A stretch of DNA of 64,000 nucleotides, from positions 3,435,725 through 3,499,724 of the forward strand of contig NZ_KI912105.1 in assembly GCF_000517065.1 (NCBI RefSeq), given 5' to 3'. The notes below the pieces were generated by a model. It was given only the letters and a program-made list of their open reading frames with translations, was not told the DNA's origin and searched no databases. The DNA is from Alkaliflexus imshenetskii DSM 15055 (GTDB taxonomy: Bacteria > Bacteroidota > Bacteroidia > Bacteroidales > Marinilabiliaceae). Every line of letters starts with the position of its first letter. The first letter of the stretch is position 1. Shown here in pieces: positions 25,161 through 33,236 of this stretch. The position numbers and the translations under genes were made by a program.

Positions 25161-25304
25161 GGCGTCTTGGGAATCGGAAAGGATGGCGCGTATTTAAAGT
25201 GAAAGCGGCAGAGCCGAGCGGTAACTCAGGCTTTGCTTTAAATCATCGAATTACAAATAGTTTTTATAGAAATTCTTATCTTGTATAACCCAAACCTTAA
25301 TTCT

Positions 25305-25874
25305 ATGTCCGATAAATACAAGATTTACGACAATAGCAAAGCCTATTTTTTAACCTTAACAGTAGTTGGCTGGATTGATGTTTTTACTCGTAAAAGCCAC
25401 AAACAAACACTTTTTAATTCGTTACGGTATTGCCAGAAAGAAAAAGGGCTAGAGCTTTATGCTTATTGTTTAATGCCAAGTCATCTACATATTATCGCAA
25501 AGGCGGCATCAAAGCAGGATACATTATCAGAAATTTTGCGGGATTTTAAAAAATTCACCTCTAAAGCTATTGTTCAGGCAATAATTAATGAACCGGAAAG
25601 TCGGCGTGAATGGATGCTATCTTACTTTAAAAAAACCGCCGAGAACCTTAAAAACGTAAAAGATTATAAATTCTGGCAAGATGGTAATCATGCAGAGATA
25701 ATAGAATCCAATAAGTTTTTTGACCAAAAGCTAAACTACACTCATAATAACCCCGTAGCAGAGCAAATCGTTGAAAGACCAGAAGATTATTTATGGAGTT
25801 CGGCACGCAATTATGCAGGGTTGAGTAGCTATTTGGATATTGTAAAAGAATCGGTAAAGTTGGAGTGCATTTAA
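25305..25874 (+). CDS. REP-associated tyrosine transposase (RAYT, Y1 HUH family)
   Basis: 189 residues from the ATG at 25305; an upstream TTG frame adds eight residues and is less likely. The HUH motif appears as HLH in YCLMPSHLHIIAKA (~55-69), and the catalytic Tyr lies in the C-terminal YTHNNPV region (~147-153), followed by the typical PEDYLWSSARNYAG. RAYTs are single-copy relatives of IS200/IS605 transposases that process REP hairpins; hairpins of that kind lie on both sides here (25013-25160 and 25888). The gene appears intact. Confidence 0.88.
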   Translation: MSDKYKIYDNSKAYFLTLTVVGWIDVFTRKSHKQTLFNSLRYCQKEKGLELYAYCLMPSHLHIIAKAASKQDTLSEILRDFKKFTSKAIVQAIINEPESRREWMLSYFKKTAENLKNVKDYKFWQDGNHAEIIESNKFFDQKLNYTHNNPVAEQIVERPEDYLWSSARNYAGLSSYLDIVKESVKLECI

Positions 25875-25887
25875 GGTGAAAGTGGCA

Positions 25888-25902
25888 CGAGTTACAAACT
25901 CG
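25888..25902. repeat. REP-like hairpin downstream of the transposase
   Basis: CGAGTT-ACA-AACTCG, flanked by TTAAGGTGAAAGTGGCA and CGCCAACGGCG, nearly the same as the upstream element at 25075-25089 including its flanks. Confidence 0.75.
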
Positions 25903-26046
25903 CGCCAACGGCGTTTCAAGAGACAGAAGATCTATATTATCAGAAATATTCAAGCAGCAAATTCATAAGTAGAATTAGCATTACGCTTGTTGGCTTATGA
26001 AATAAACGTGTATTGTTTTTGCAAAGAAATATAGAAGTAAATCCAT

Positions 26047-26622
26047 ATGAAAAGAAATCAAAAGGATAAGACATCGTTAAAGGCATATTTAGAAGATAAT
26101 ATTACCCTTTTAACAGTGTTTGGTCTATTCAATTCATTGATGATATTTTCAATCTCATTAATAGACCACATTGCTTTATCAATGATATTGTCATTTTTAT
26201 TTATGTCGATGTCGGTGATAGTATTAATTGAGATATTGAAATATCTTGATTTTAAGAAGCCATCAATTACATTATTAGCTTTTAATTTGGCTTTAACCTT
26301 AACCACATTATTTATTATAGCATATTGGATATATGGGTTTAAAGGAATTTGGCTGCATATGCCATTTATTACATTACCAATTATTACAATCGTTTCTTTG
26401 GCATTAGCATCAGTAATTGTATTTAAGTTTGGAACGAAAATTATTGATTATCTTGTAACTATAGAGATAAGAATCATTCGGGTTTTAGTAGGATTAGGAC
26501 TATTAGGTATTTGGTATGGTATTTCTCTTATAATCGGGTTTTCACTTTTATGGTTATTTAAAATTTCTCATATAGTTTTAAATTTCGTTTCTTTATGGAT
26601 TGAAACGAACCATATCCGTTAG
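26047..26622 (+). CDS. Orphan polytopic membrane protein
   Basis: 191 residues, very AT-rich. About five transmembrane segments (residues ~19-40, 43-65, 75-95, 103-127, 143-175) and a charged, basic N-terminus. No family recognised and no charged residues within the helices that would suggest a transporter. The base composition and its place between two copies of a 33-bp repeat and REP hairpins mark it as acquired DNA. Its stop codon lies 2 bases before a REP-like hairpin. Confidence 0.6.
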   Translation: MKRNQKDKTSLKAYLEDNITLLTVFGLFNSLMIFSISLIDHIALSMILSFLFMSMSVIVLIEILKYLDFKKPSITLLAFNLALTLTTLFIIAYWIYGFKGIWLHMPFITLPIITIVSLALASVIVFKFGTKIIDYLVTIEIRIIRVLVGLGLLGIWYGISLIIGFSLLWLFKISHIVLNFVSLWIETNHIR

Positions 26623-26624
26623 TG

Positions 26625-26639
26625 CGAATCTGTGATTCG
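26625..26639. repeat. REP-like hairpin after the membrane-protein gene
   Basis: CGAATC-TGT-GATTCG: the same geometry (6-bp stem, 3-base loop) as the other hairpins but a different stem sequence; it may also end the upstream transcript. Confidence 0.55.
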
Positions 26640-26661
26640 TGCTAAATTACCAGCTCCGCTT

Positions 26662-26694
26662 GGCGTAGTCTTGTGTGTTAGAATATGCGTTGGG
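26662..26694 (+). repeat. 33-bp direct repeat, right copy
   Basis: Identical to 24963-24995; it marks the right edge of the accessory island, 50 bases before the 3' end of the NamZ gene. Confidence 0.8.
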
Positions 26695-26744
26695 GATAAA
26701 TTCTTCTTTGGCGTTGAACGCAAGGTTTTTCAGCAATTGCGTGT

Positions 26745-27935
26745 TTAATAAATTAGATAAGGTTGCCGTTTGAGGTTATAGGCTTCAAGCTCTTCCTGCC
26801 ACGATTGTCGTATTTCGGCTTCTGTGTGTCCGTCCTCAATTTGTTTTAACAGCTTGTCGTTGCCAGCCAGCAGGTTGAACCAACGGCGCCTTGATGTGAA
26901 CGATTTGTCTCTTCCGGATAGTTCGTAAAACCTGATGTAAAAGTCCAATGTGAATCGCTGCTCTTCTGCATACAGATGGCGCAAGTCTTCGCCGTAGCAG
27001 AGTTTTCCTTGCTGTAGCGGCTCCTTTGCCATGCCCGGAATGCTCTCCGGCGTAAAGGTGAAAGTGCCAAATTTTGGATCGGGATAGCCAATGACCTGGA
27101 AGGGAAAGTAGGTGCCACGGCCGATGCTCACATTGGTAGCTTCAAAAAAACAGAGCGAAGGATAAAGGCGAATGGACAGGTCGTTGGGCAGGTTTGGCGA
27201 TGGGGGAATGGGCAGTGAATAGGCCATCTGTTTGTTGTAGTGCGCCACCGGAACAACGGTTAGTTGGCATTGTACCGCTTGGTTAAGCCATCCTTCTCCG
27301 TTAATCATCAGTGCCAGCTCGCCCACAGTCATGCCGTGCACAATGGGAATCGGATGCATCCCCACAAAAGATGTAAAGCCGGGTTGCAGCACCGGTCCGT
27401 CGATATAGTCGCCATTTGGGTTGGGGCGATCTAACACAATCATGGGGATATTAAGTTCGGCACATGCTTCCATCATATAGTGCATGGATGAGATGTAGGT
27501 GTAAAATCTGACGCCCACGTCCTGAATGTCGAATATCACCACATCAAGCCCTTCCATCTGTTTTGGTGAGGGCTTTTTGCTGTTTCCGTAGAGTGAAACA
27601 ATGGGGCGCCCGGTGGAGGTGTCCACGCCATCTTTTATGTGCTCACCCGCGTCGGCATCACCTCTGAATCCATGTTCGGGTACAAAAATGCGATCCACGT
27701 TCACATTAAGCCGCAAAAGAGTATCCACAAGGTGCACACCATTCATTACTGCCGTATGGTTGGTGAGGATGCCCACTTTTTTGCCTTCTACAAGGTGTAG
27801 CCACTGGTCAAAGCGCTCTGCCCCCGGCGTGATGGGCGATGGGACTTCTTTCGCAGCAGGATGCTGGGCGCAACCAATCAAAAGCATCGTCAGTGCTGCA
27901 ATCACTTTTAATGAATGTGTTAACAGAGTCTTCAT
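26745..27935 (-). CDS. namZ: NamZ-type exo-beta-N-acetylmuramidase lipoprotein (DUF1343)
   Basis: 396 residues. Lipoprotein leader with lipobox LLIGC (C22). Family signatures: VGILTNHTAV, FVPEHGFRGDADAGE, VVIFDIQDVGVRFYTYISSMHYMMEA and VLDRPNPNGDYIDGP in the N-terminal Rossmann-like half, then SIGRGTYFPFQVIGYP in the C-terminal half. NamZ removes single MurNAc residues from the non-reducing end of peptidoglycan fragments in the periplasm. It is the last gene of a five-gene operon, 7 bp after the AmpG-like permease, which fits release followed by import of cell-wall sugars. Confidence 0.88.
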   Translation of the reverse strand: MKTLLTHSLKVIAALTMLLIGCAQHPAAKEVPSPITPGAERFDQWLHLVEGKKVGILTNHTAVMNGVHLVDTLLRLNVNVDRIFVPEHGFRGDADAGEHIKDGVDTSTGRPIVSLYGNSKKPSPKQMEGLDVVIFDIQDVGVRFYTYISSMHYMMEACAELNIPMIVLDRPNPNGDYIDGPVLQPGFTSFVGMHPIPIVHGMTVGELALMINGEGWLNQAVQCQLTVVPVAHYNKQMAYSLPIPPSPNLPNDLSIRLYPSLCFFEATNVSIGRGTYFPFQVIGYPDPKFGTFTFTPESIPGMAKEPLQQGKLCYGEDLRHLYAEEQRFTLDFYIRFYELSGRDKSFTSRRRWFNLLAGNDKLLKQIEDGHTEAEIRQSWQEELEAYNLKRQPYLIY

Positions 27936-27942
27936 GGTATTT

Positions 27943-29220
27943 CTATTGAGTGTTTTTTATGCCGAAAGTGGGATTGACGCGCAGAAATCTGATAACCAAA
28001 AAACCGGGAATTGTACAAATCATCACCCAGATAAAGAACGAAGCGTATCCAATCTGTTCCTGAATCCATCCCGAAACCATTCCGGGAAGCATCATGCCCA
28101 GCGCCATCAGTCCGGTACAGATGGCATAATGTGATGTTTTGTTTGGCCCTTCGGAAAAGTAAATCATATACAGCACATAGGCGGTAAAACCAAATCCGTA
28201 ACCAAATTGCTCAAGCGCCACCGATGCTGAAATAAGCCACATGCTCTCGGGCATGGCATGTGAAAGGTACACATAGGCCAGATTGGGGAGGTTGATGGCC
28301 AGCGTCATTGGAAGAAGCCAGAATTTCAACCCTTTTATTGAAATCACAATACCGCCCAGAATGCCACCCAGCGTGAGGGCTATCACCCCAATGGTGCCAT
28401 AGATGAGGCCTACGGTGCTTGTTTCAAGAGCCAATCCGCCTGCCTCAACAGCATCAAGCATAAAGGGCGATGCCAGTTTTACGAGCTGTGCTTCGCCCAG
28501 TCTGAAGAGAAGCAGGAATGCCAGCGCTACGCCAATATTCTTTTTCTGAAAGAAGGAGATGAACGTCAGACCGGTCTGTCTCGCCAGTTCTGCTATTGTG
28601 TCTGTGTTACCGGGTTTGTCGTCTGCCGGACGCGGTAATATGTAGCGGTGAAACAGCGAAAAGAGCACGAATGCGGCTGAAATTACCAGAAACGTAAGTC
28701 GCCAGGCGCCTTTAATGCCCGATGTGGTTTCCAGATATCCGGCCAGAATAATGAGAATGCCTTGGCCAAAAATCATCGCGATTCGGTAAAATGTACTACG
28801 GATGCCTACAAAGAGTGCCTGTTCATGCGCTTTAAGCCCCATCATATAGAACCCATCGGCAGCAATGTCGTGGGTGGCAGAGCTAAAAGCCAGAAGCCAG
28901 AAAAATGCCAGTGTAAACTGAAAAAACGAATCGGTGGGGATGGTGAATGCCACACCGGCCAACCCAGCGCCGGTCATCAGTTGCATCGTAACAATCCACC
29001 AACGCTTGGTCTTAAGCAAATCCACCAATGGACTCCAAAGCGGCTTAATCACCCAGGGCAGATAGAGCCAACTGGTGTAGAGGGCAATGTCGGTATTGGA
29101 TACATCCAGTCGTTTATACATGATAACCGAAACCGTCATTACCATCACATAGGGCAACCCTTGTGCAAAGTAGAGTGAAGGTATCCATGCCCAGGGGGAG
29201 TGTTTTTTCATTAATGACAT
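27943..29220 (-). CDS. AmpG-like MFS permease for muropeptides or amino sugars
   Basis: 425 residues with about 12 transmembrane helices. The opening WIPSLYFAQGLPYVMVMTVSVIMYK and the YLPWVIKPLWSPLVD loop are characteristic of the AmpG branch of the major facilitator superfamily. AmpG imports GlcNAc-anhydroMurNAc(-peptides); in relatives such as Tannerella a similar permease imports MurNAc. Located between namZ (7 bp) and the SpoIID-family gene (86 bp), it is the import step of this cluster. A second ATG three codons in is an alternative start. Confidence 0.85.
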   Translation of the reverse strand: MSLMKKHSPWAWIPSLYFAQGLPYVMVMTVSVIMYKRLDVSNTDIALYTSWLYLPWVIKPLWSPLVDLLKTKRWWIVTMQLMTGAGLAGVAFTIPTDSFFQFTLAFFWLLAFSSATHDIAADGFYMMGLKAHEQALFVGIRSTFYRIAMIFGQGILIILAGYLETTSGIKGAWRLTFLVISAAFVLFSLFHRYILPRPADDKPGNTDTIAELARQTGLTFISFFQKKNIGVALAFLLLFRLGEAQLVKLASPFMLDAVEAGGLALETSTVGLIYGTIGVIALTLGGILGGIVISIKGLKFWLLPMTLAINLPNLAYVYLSHAMPESMWLISASVALEQFGYGFGFTAYVLYMIYFSEGPNKTSHYAICTGLMALGMMLPGMVSGWIQEQIGYASFFIWVMICTIPGFLVIRFLRVNPTFGIKNTQ

Positions 29221-29306
29221 TTTAATGCTTATGAAGGTCTACAGTTGCCTGCTTTTGACCACAATGATTTTGTTTTCTTGATTGATATTCAGAATGGTTA
29301 TTCGTT

Positions 29307-30650
29307 TCAACCATACACCCGTTTGGTAATAGCTTCTTTAAAATAGTGGCTTAATATTTTCCGGTAATCATATCCTTTAGCGCTCATCACAGCGGCACCA
29401 ATCTGGCAAAGCCCCACACCGTGTCCCCATCCTGCACCGGTGAGGATGAACTTATCTGGAATACCGTTCTGTTCGTCCTGCTTATCAACTACAAAATCGG
29501 AGCTGTATAGATGTGAGGGCGAAAGTGCTTTGCGGATTTCAAGTTCTTTACCTATTACAAACGACGATTGACTGCCGGTTATTTTTAGCTTGGTGATTCT
29601 GCCCGACACACCCCTTTCCAGCGGCTCCAGATTGAGCACATCGCCTACATCGATATCTGTTTTGGTTTTCAGAAGGTTTTTTATCTCGAGTTGCGATAAT
29701 TCGCGTGTCCACCTGAAAAAGTCCGGCGTCTCCTGGTCATAGTCATTTAAAATCTGCGAGAGAATTTGCTTGTCGCTGGTGTTGCAAAAGCAGTCCGGAG
29801 CGGTTCTAATCCATTCCTTGGCATTGATTTCCTGTGTCATGTCCATATTGTAGCCTTCCGGAATATTCTCACTGTCAACTACCATGGCCAGGTATGGGTG
29901 GTTTATCGGTTCCCAGGTGTTTTCAAAAAGTTCGGAGATACCACCGCAGCATTTTGAAAATCTGGCGTCGCAAATTTTATTGTTGAAAAGCAAGACCTCG
30001 CCGAATGTGGCCTCAATGGCTTGCTTCACGGCTTTTGTTGATGCTTTGGTAATACCCTGATAGCGCTGGCAGTGGTCGTCGGCACACACATCAAAATGGG
30101 CGTGGTCTTCGCGGTCGTACCAACGGATGCGTTCGCCCGGTTTTTCGATGGTGGTGGTGTAATGCCCCGTTTTTTTTACTTCTTCACCTTTTTCAATTTG
30201 TGCCAGCAGCCAACTGCGTGAAATTACGGCATGGGCTTTCAGTAGCTCCATCGATGAGGTGGCACTCATCTCCGAAGAAATTACGCTCAGCAGATAATCC
30301 TCCAGCGGCAGGATGTTGATGGCTCTCACCCTATCGTTTTCTGCAATAAAGCGCAGCGTACCCCTGAATTTCTGGTCTTCCTTCCTTTCCCAGTGGAAAT
30401 TGATGCCAATCAACACACCCATCAAATCAAAATCTGCACTGTTGTATTCCTTCGGGACCAGGTCAACCGGCTGTTTGGCTGTCACGATTGTATCGCCAAC
30501 GTGCAGCATCACCTCTTCGCCTTTCAGAATAGCCACGCCTTCTCCCTCGAGTGCCATTTCGTGGTTTTTAAGGTAAAATGGCCCATTGAGGCGAAAACGG
30601 ATGGTGGTGGCCGATAAGATGCCTACTTGTATCTCTGGTTGTATGGTCAT
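29307..30650 (-). CDS. SpoIID/LytB-family protein without export signal
   Basis: 447 residues from the ATG at 30648-30650, which gives a 4-bp ATGA overlap with the DUF4922 gene; a longer frame adds only 10 residues. The SpoIID core is clear: PLEDYLLSVISSEMSATSSMELLKAHAVISRSWLL (~115-149) with E127 at the position of the lytic transglycosylase glutamate, VCADDHCQRYQGIT, KCCGGISE, and GAGWGHGVGLCQIGA near the end. SpoIID cleaves peptide-free glycan strands during Bacillus engulfment. This copy has no signal peptide or transmembrane helix, so it should act in the cytosol, possibly on imported glycan fragments; that is inference. Confidence 0.83.
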   Translation of the reverse strand: MTIQPEIQVGILSATTIRFRLNGPFYLKNHEMALEGEGVAILKGEEVMLHVGDTIVTAKQPVDLVPKEYNSADFDLMGVLIGINFHWERKEDQKFRGTLRFIAENDRVRAINILPLEDYLLSVISSEMSATSSMELLKAHAVISRSWLLAQIEKGEEVKKTGHYTTTIEKPGERIRWYDREDHAHFDVCADDHCQRYQGITKASTKAVKQAIEATFGEVLLFNNKICDARFSKCCGGISELFENTWEPINHPYLAMVVDSENIPEGYNMDMTQEINAKEWIRTAPDCFCNTSDKQILSQILNDYDQETPDFFRWTRELSQLEIKNLLKTKTDIDVGDVLNLEPLERGVSGRITKLKITGSQSSFVIGKELEIRKALSPSHLYSSDFVVDKQDEQNGIPDKFILTGAGWGHGVGLCQIGAAVMSAKGYDYRKILSHYFKEAITKRVYG

Positions 30651-31591
30651 ACGGATATGTTTTGGATTAATGATGCCCACGCTTCAGCATCGGGTACAAT
30701 TTGTCTGAACAGGTCACTTATTAATGCCTCATCCATCTTATAAAAATCCTGCTCACGCGGGGTTATTAACACACCTCCCAGGTCAACGGCTGCCGGACTG
30801 AATAAAATCTGTTCGTCGCCCTCCATAAAATACTGTGCCGGACGATGCGCTTTTCTGGGAAAGATGACTAACACATAGTCACCCTCTTTTTTCCAGGCCA
30901 GCAGGTTAATCATTGGTTCCGGCAGCGATGGTTGCATGCTGGCCAAAATGTGATAGATTTTTTCGAACTCGATGGCTATGGGCTCAACTTCCTTACTGCT
31001 TAATACGATGGCCTTTCGCAATCCGTCATCCATGGAATGCATGGTAAAGCTGCCATTTTGTGTGATGGGATTTAGCGGGAGGTTCTCAAAATCGCTTTCC
31101 ACGGGCATAAAGCCTTTATTACCGGCCTGAAAGTGAAAATGGTCGGGTGCCGATGCGCCACATGCCGGGCCGTTATAGAAAACCACATATTCATCCAGGG
31201 TTTCGGCCAGTTGCAGCATATCCTGTATTCTACCATCAATTCGCTGGTCTGTGTGACTGATTCCGGTAATGGTCAGGTGCTTTTTAAAGATGGGGAAGGG
31301 GTTGATTAAAATCCGGTAATTTTTTTCAAATGGGACGCTCTGCTGCTCCGTGGGACGGTTTTCATCACACAAAAAACATTTGCGGGCGGCAATGGATTGT
31401 GCATCCGTTTTGGCCGATGACGAGACCATGCGTTCCGGGTTGAACTGAATGCGCAGGGCTGTGCCATTGGCAAACCGGCACTCACGGGTAATGACTTTCG
31501 CCAATCCGTCGAAGTTTTTCTTTGCCAGCGGCCAATTTTGGCACTGTTCAGCCAAAAGCTCTTCCACCTGAATCCGGATGGGTTTATTCAT
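30647..31591 (-). CDS. DUF4922 protein, HIT-like nucleotidyltransferase/phosphorylase fold
   Basis: 314 residues, cytosolic. C72-x2-C75 in KCFLCDENRP resembles the zinc site of GalT-type proteins; NPFPIFKKHLTI (H105) and the HIT-type triad H151-F-H153-F-Q155 in GASAPDHFHFQAG match the GDP-hexose/Ap4A phosphorylase branch of the HIT superfamily, where the middle His is nucleotidylated. I therefore infer transfer of a nucleotide to or from a sugar phosphate. It overlaps both neighbours by 4 bp (GT2 upstream, SpoIID-family downstream), so the three proteins are translationally coupled. The natural substrate is not known. Confidence 0.78.
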   Translation of the reverse strand: MNKPIRIQVEELLAEQCQNWPLAKKNFDGLAKVITRECRFANGTALRIQFNPERMVSSSAKTDAQSIAARKCFLCDENRPTEQQSVPFEKNYRILINPFPIFKKHLTITGISHTDQRIDGRIQDMLQLAETLDEYVVFYNGPACGASAPDHFHFQAGNKGFMPVESDFENLPLNPITQNGSFTMHSMDDGLRKAIVLSSKEVEPIAIEFEKIYHILASMQPSLPEPMINLLAWKKEGDYVLVIFPRKAHRPAQYFMEGDEQILFSPAAVDLGGVLITPREQDFYKMDEALISDLFRQIVPDAEAWASLIQNISV

Positions 31592-33063
31592 CTTGTCTGA
31601 TTGTTTTTGGCGATTCTGGCTTTGAGTTCGATGGTTCGGATGCGGTCTTTATACAGGTTATGGCCGTTCAGGTTACCGATGTCGAGCGAAGCATCGGAAT
31701 TTTCGTCCCATCTGCGGCAAAGGTAAAGCGGCTCATAAAGTCGTCCAATCTGGTAATCGCGCGAAATTCTAAGACCAAGCGCATAGTCCTCGCCGTAGCT
31801 TGTGTTGGGCACTTTTATTTTTCTGAGGATGGGCGTATAGAAAGCACGAGGCGCACCCAGACCATTTATTCTCAGGGCGTTGTTGCGTCCATTGTCCGGT
31901 GTCCATTCCCTATGGTCGATGATGCCGGGAGGTATCTCTTCCAGTTTAAAATTGACCATCTGATAGGAGCCTACCACCATGGCACATTTCTGTTCGTAAA
32001 AGGATTTTACAATTGTATCAACCACCAAGTCGTTGATGTAGAGGTCGTCACTATCGAGCTGGATGGCAAACTTTCCGCATAGCGGGTGAAAAACGCCAGC
32101 ATTCCAGCAGCCGCCAATTCCCAGGTCGTGTCGGTCGGGTATCACATGTATGAGGCGTTCATCTTTTTTTGCGTAGCTGCTCAGGAGTTCCGTGGTGCCA
32201 TCGGTTGAGTGGTTGTCAACCACAATGAGGTTAAAGTGAAAATCTGTTTTCTGGTTCAACACCGATTTGATGGCGTCTTCGATGGTTTTGATGCGGTTTC
32301 GAACCGGAATAATGACAGAGGCCTCGTTGTGAAACGATTCGCTGTCAAAGTCCACATCTTTAAACAGCGGAGCCAGCCATCCACCAATAACTTTCAGGTG
32401 TTCCGTGCAGGCATCTTCCATCTCAATTTGCACCGCTCTGTTTTTCGGGTCTACGTAATCAAACATCTTTTCGCCCGATAAACGTACGTCGGTCTCCATT
32501 TCGGTATATAGAAATTCGGGAAGTCTCACCAATGCGTGATGCTGCGAAATTCTTAACCTTAAATCGTATAGTGCCGCAAACTGATAGGTGTTTGTCATTG
32601 CCTCCGCAGCAGACTGCATGGCTTTGGTATTGATGAGCAAAAGCGAACCAAAATCAAAATCGTCTCTCAAACTGCCTTCCTGATAATCAATGACCGGATG
32701 CGGCATGGTTACACCGTTTTTTATCCTGTAATGGTCGGCATAGAGAATTCCTGCGGAGGTGTCATCGGCCACTTGAAGCATGCGGTGCAGGGCAAATGAA
32801 CCTGTTTGCAATGGCAGGTTTTTGGTATAGATGAGTGCGTAGGGTGTTTTGCACCGTTCGGCCATCGCTTTTATGGCACCGGTGGTTTGCATCGATGGTT
32901 GCTGAATCCATCCAGCGATCTCGTTCAACGTCAAATCTTCTGGCGCCTCCGGCCCTACAATAAAAATGTCTGCCACACAATCTGTGGTCTGGAGATCCTT
33001 AACGGTTTGACGGATGTTGTTTGAGTTGCCTGCTTCAATAAAACAGGTTATTTGCTTTTCCAT
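31588..33063 (-). CDS. Tandem family 2 glycosyltransferase
   Basis: 491 residues. The C-terminal half (about 248-470) is a complete GT2 domain: ASVIIPVRNRIKTIEDAIKSVLNQ, VVDNHSTDGTTELL, GIGGCWNAG, and the metal-binding QLDSDD motif. The N-terminal half (~1-240) has the outline of a second, degenerate GT-A domain (CFIEAGNSNNIRQTV; GILYADHYR). No transmembrane helices, so cytosolic. First gene of the operon and overlapping DUF4922 by 4 bp. A glycosyltransferase coupled to a sugar-nucleotide-type enzyme suggests that a glycan is built as well as broken down. Confidence 0.85.
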   Translation of the reverse strand: MEKQITCFIEAGNSNNIRQTVKDLQTTDCVADIFIVGPEAPEDLTLNEIAGWIQQPSMQTTGAIKAMAERCKTPYALIYTKNLPLQTGSFALHRMLQVADDTSAGILYADHYRIKNGVTMPHPVIDYQEGSLRDDFDFGSLLLINTKAMQSAAEAMTNTYQFAALYDLRLRISQHHALVRLPEFLYTEMETDVRLSGEKMFDYVDPKNRAVQIEMEDACTEHLKVIGGWLAPLFKDVDFDSESFHNEASVIIPVRNRIKTIEDAIKSVLNQKTDFHFNLIVVDNHSTDGTTELLSSYAKKDERLIHVIPDRHDLGIGGCWNAGVFHPLCGKFAIQLDSDDLYINDLVVDTIVKSFYEQKCAMVVGSYQMVNFKLEEIPPGIIDHREWTPDNGRNNALRINGLGAPRAFYTPILRKIKVPNTSYGEDYALGLRISRDYQIGRLYEPLYLCRRWDENSDASLDIGNLNGHNLYKDRIRTIELKARIAKNNQTR

Positions 33064-33236
33064 TTGTTGCGGATATGTAATTCTCGAAAAAAAGGTAAAT
33101 TAGTGCCGTCAGGTTATGTTTGGTTGATGTCATCCATAACCATCAGGGCTTTCCAAAAATATAACATTTTTCACAGAAGCGTATCGTTAAGGCAGTGAAC
33201 TGTTCTGAAAACGATAATGCATCAATACGCAAACTT

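Noticed and set aside
25079-25288. 69-codon frame before the transposase
   Set aside because: It is made of REP hairpins and repeated flanks; no protein-like features.
24955-26700. CRISPR-like array from the repeated hairpins
   Set aside because: The spacing is irregular, stems differ and there are no cas genes; they fit REP elements.
27601-28134. 177-codon frame opposite namZ and the AmpG-like gene
   Set aside because: Antisense shadow of two well-supported genes.
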